64,000 bases of DNA. Source: Trematomus loennbergii. Lineage: Eukaryota; Chordata; Actinopteri; Perciformes; Nototheniidae. The stretch spans positions 186,001 to 250,000 of the forward strand of contig JAAOOA010000330.1 of assembly GCA_012861695.1 (NCBI GenBank), read 5' to 3'. A program made the position numbers and the translations under genes. Positions 62,408 through 64,000 of the stretch are shown here, piece by piece. The notes below the pieces were generated by a model. The model was not told where the DNA came from and made no database searches. It was given only the letters and a program-made list of their open reading frames with translations. Position 1 is the first letter of the stretch, and each line of letters opens with the position of its first letter.

Positions 62408-63242
62408 GGCCCCAGCTCCACGGGAACCCATACGGCAAAACGCATCGGAGTAACGCAAATGCAACCGCAAAAAACCTTCCACCCACACGCATTATACACC
62501 GGATTGTGTCAAGCTCCACGAGACGGCTCCATTTACATCCAACCGCTGGAAAAGCTGCAGTACATATGCCGAACCTGTACGTGGCGCTGTAACTTCCTCC
62601 ACAAAAGCAGCAACTTCCTCCACAAAAGCAGCGAAGAAGAATGGTTGTCATGGCTGCCCTTCTGTTTATTCCATGGGTGGGGGCCGAGGGATCCGCGCAG
62701 AGTTTTTCGCCGGTCAACGTGTGTTAAAGTTTAAATCTTCATGCTTCCTCATGCAGCAGCTGATCCAGTAAGTAAACCCGACAGTAAAAATAAACATATT
62801 TATAACTAGTTTAGGTAGTTTGAGAGGTAATTAAAATAGCTAAGGGTGGTGATCTGACTTGAAGTGTGTGTTTTGCTCCCGCTGCTTCACAGCCGGAGGA
62901 GCTGCGTGTCTCCGTCCTGTCAGATTAGACTTCACTCGCGTTTATGTTCATATCGAGATAAAGATAAATAATCTGAATTCAGTGTACTTTTGCGGGGGTG
63001 AGCAACAGAGGGGGGGGGAGGCGGGGAGAGGCGGGGCTATGAAACGGATGACCGTATAGGCGACTCCACGGCCCCGTTGGACCCCCCAGAGCGCTCCGTT
63101 CCCAGATCTATCCACCTTTGGACCCGTTGTCGTTTGCGGGGTCTGTTTCTACGTTTCTGTTATGGCGTCGTCGAGCTTAAAGGGCTATACGCAAGAGAAA
63201 TATGCGGATTCAACCCGTTTTCGTCCCCGTGGAGCCTAGGCC
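62408..63242. mobile_element. TIR element (GGCCCCAGCTCCACGG type) with a nested hAT fragment
   Basis: The left end GGCCCCAGCTCCACGGGAAC and the inverse of the right end GGCCTAGGCTCCACGGGGAC are imperfect inverted repeats. ATA lies outside both ends, so a 2-3-bp target duplication is possible (PIF/Harbinger or ISL2EU-like, inferred). The interior holds a 20-bp direct duplication (AACTTCCTCCACAAAAGCAG, at about 62590 and 62610) and the hAT-like fragment at 62698-62970. Confidence 0.7.
62698..62970. mobile_element. Truncated relative of the 25-kb hAT-like element
   Basis: Starts CAGAGTTTTTCGCCGGTCAA. It follows the 25172 element through GTTAAAGTTTAAATCTTC, TTTAGGTAGTTTGAGAGGTA and CAGATTAGACTTCACTCGCG to ATATCGA. 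The right terminus is missing and no LINE is present. Confidence 0.85.
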
Positions 63243-64000
63243 ATAGACAACTTGAAACAAGCTGGCATTGAATAACATGCCTCCATGTATAGACACACTT
63301 TCATTATATCACACCCACACTTGACAATTGTCTCCTGTTACACTGGTAGGAGTTGTTATATAAACTCTACATGAGGAGGATATTGAGAAACTGCTGTTAG
63401 AGTGGGGTTTAAGTGTCTTACACAATGGGAACAACTTTTTAAAAAATCCATTAGCATTGTTTCGTGGCAGAGCGGGTACAAAGGCAGGTGCAATTTCATG
63501 TTACAAAACAGTATCTCAATTTCACTGTAAAACACATCCTCCTCTGCAGCCATGACATTACCAAACATGAGCAAATGCAAGACACTTTGTGAGAAAGATA
63601 AATGATATAACCATCTTTTGTTAAAAGGTAAAAGCACTTAGATAAACTGGATACATGAGAGTGTTATGATGCATAGTTGTTTTGTTGATAGGAACAGTTT
63701 TGAAGATATATTTGTATGACTCAGTAACACTTTACAAGACCTTTACTTTGGCTTTAGTCCTAGATATGTCTTTTGACAATGAATTGCACATTTCTCTCGG
63801 GGTGTATAAAGCACTCCAGACATCTGCGTATGAAGAACAATATTCCTGAAGTTTGCCAGATGTGAGCTATAAAAGTTGGAATGCTGCAGTTAGAAATCAC
63901 TCCCCTGTCAACTTGAAGTTCAAGTAAATCCATCAGGAGTTTGCAAGAGAGTCATGGATGAGAAACGACAGTATCATGTGTTTTTTAAGGCGAGGCACTC
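63243..64000. other. Unannotated non-coding end of window
   Basis: Nothing recognised; the 93-residue minus-strand frame at 63356-63637 has no family features. Confidence 0.4.

Overview
This window looks like intergenic or intronic DNA from a ray-finned (teleost) fish. The signs are dense long CA/TG microsatellites, many short TTAA-flanked and hAT-type non-autonomous transposons, a Nimb/I-like LINE with the usual fish 3' end and (GAA)n tail, and several short fish-type LINE tails. I found no host protein-coding exon, rRNA, tRNA or CRISPR array. The only protein-coding remnants belong to mobile elements: a damaged LINE (reverse transcriptase plus RNase H) and a BED zinc finger left from a hAT transposase. 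Most other long open frames are translations of microsatellites or minisatellites.

Layout. 0-12 kb: two CA/TG tracts, a 270-bp tandem dimer, a 244-bp tandem duplication split by a foldback element, three copies of TTAA family A, one copy of family B, and more CA/TG tracts. 14-24 kb: a hAT MITE with a perfect 8-bp target duplication (14.4 kb), a 274-bp tandem array (16-17 kb), a hAT deletion derivative keeping a BED finger (18.4-19.4 kb), a diverged second copy of its flanking DNA (21.4-22.0 kb), and a nested stack at 22.1-23.9 kb (hAT ends enclosing a TTAA MITE, a minisatellite and a solo LTR). 25-29.3 kb: a hAT-like element split by a 3.2-kb LINE with a 14-bp target duplication. 31-32.6 kb: tandem duplicate units, each carrying a different transposon. 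34-35.5 kb: a TTAA element whose interior has become 26 copies of a 57-bp unit. 38-46 kb: further MITEs, including one TTAA element nested in a hAT element. 47-50 kb: two copies of TTAA family C, each with an expanded 37-bp minisatellite. 51-64 kb: more family A and B copies, a 72-bp triplication, a hAT MITE with a perfect target duplication, a 1-kb hairpin, and a TIR element containing a broken copy of the 25-kb hAT-like element.

Two themes stand out. First, six different TTAA-flanked families (A to F here) supply 14 copies. All 14 left ends and all 13 recognisable right ends carry TTAA, and five of the six families share the start TTAAAGG or TTAAAGAGG, which suggests mobilisation by related piggyBac-like transposases. 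Second, at four places a transposon sits in one copy of a local duplication while the other copy keeps the empty site, so insertion boundaries can be read within the window. Nothing here convincingly amounts to a new cellular system; the interest lies in transposon and minisatellite dynamics.
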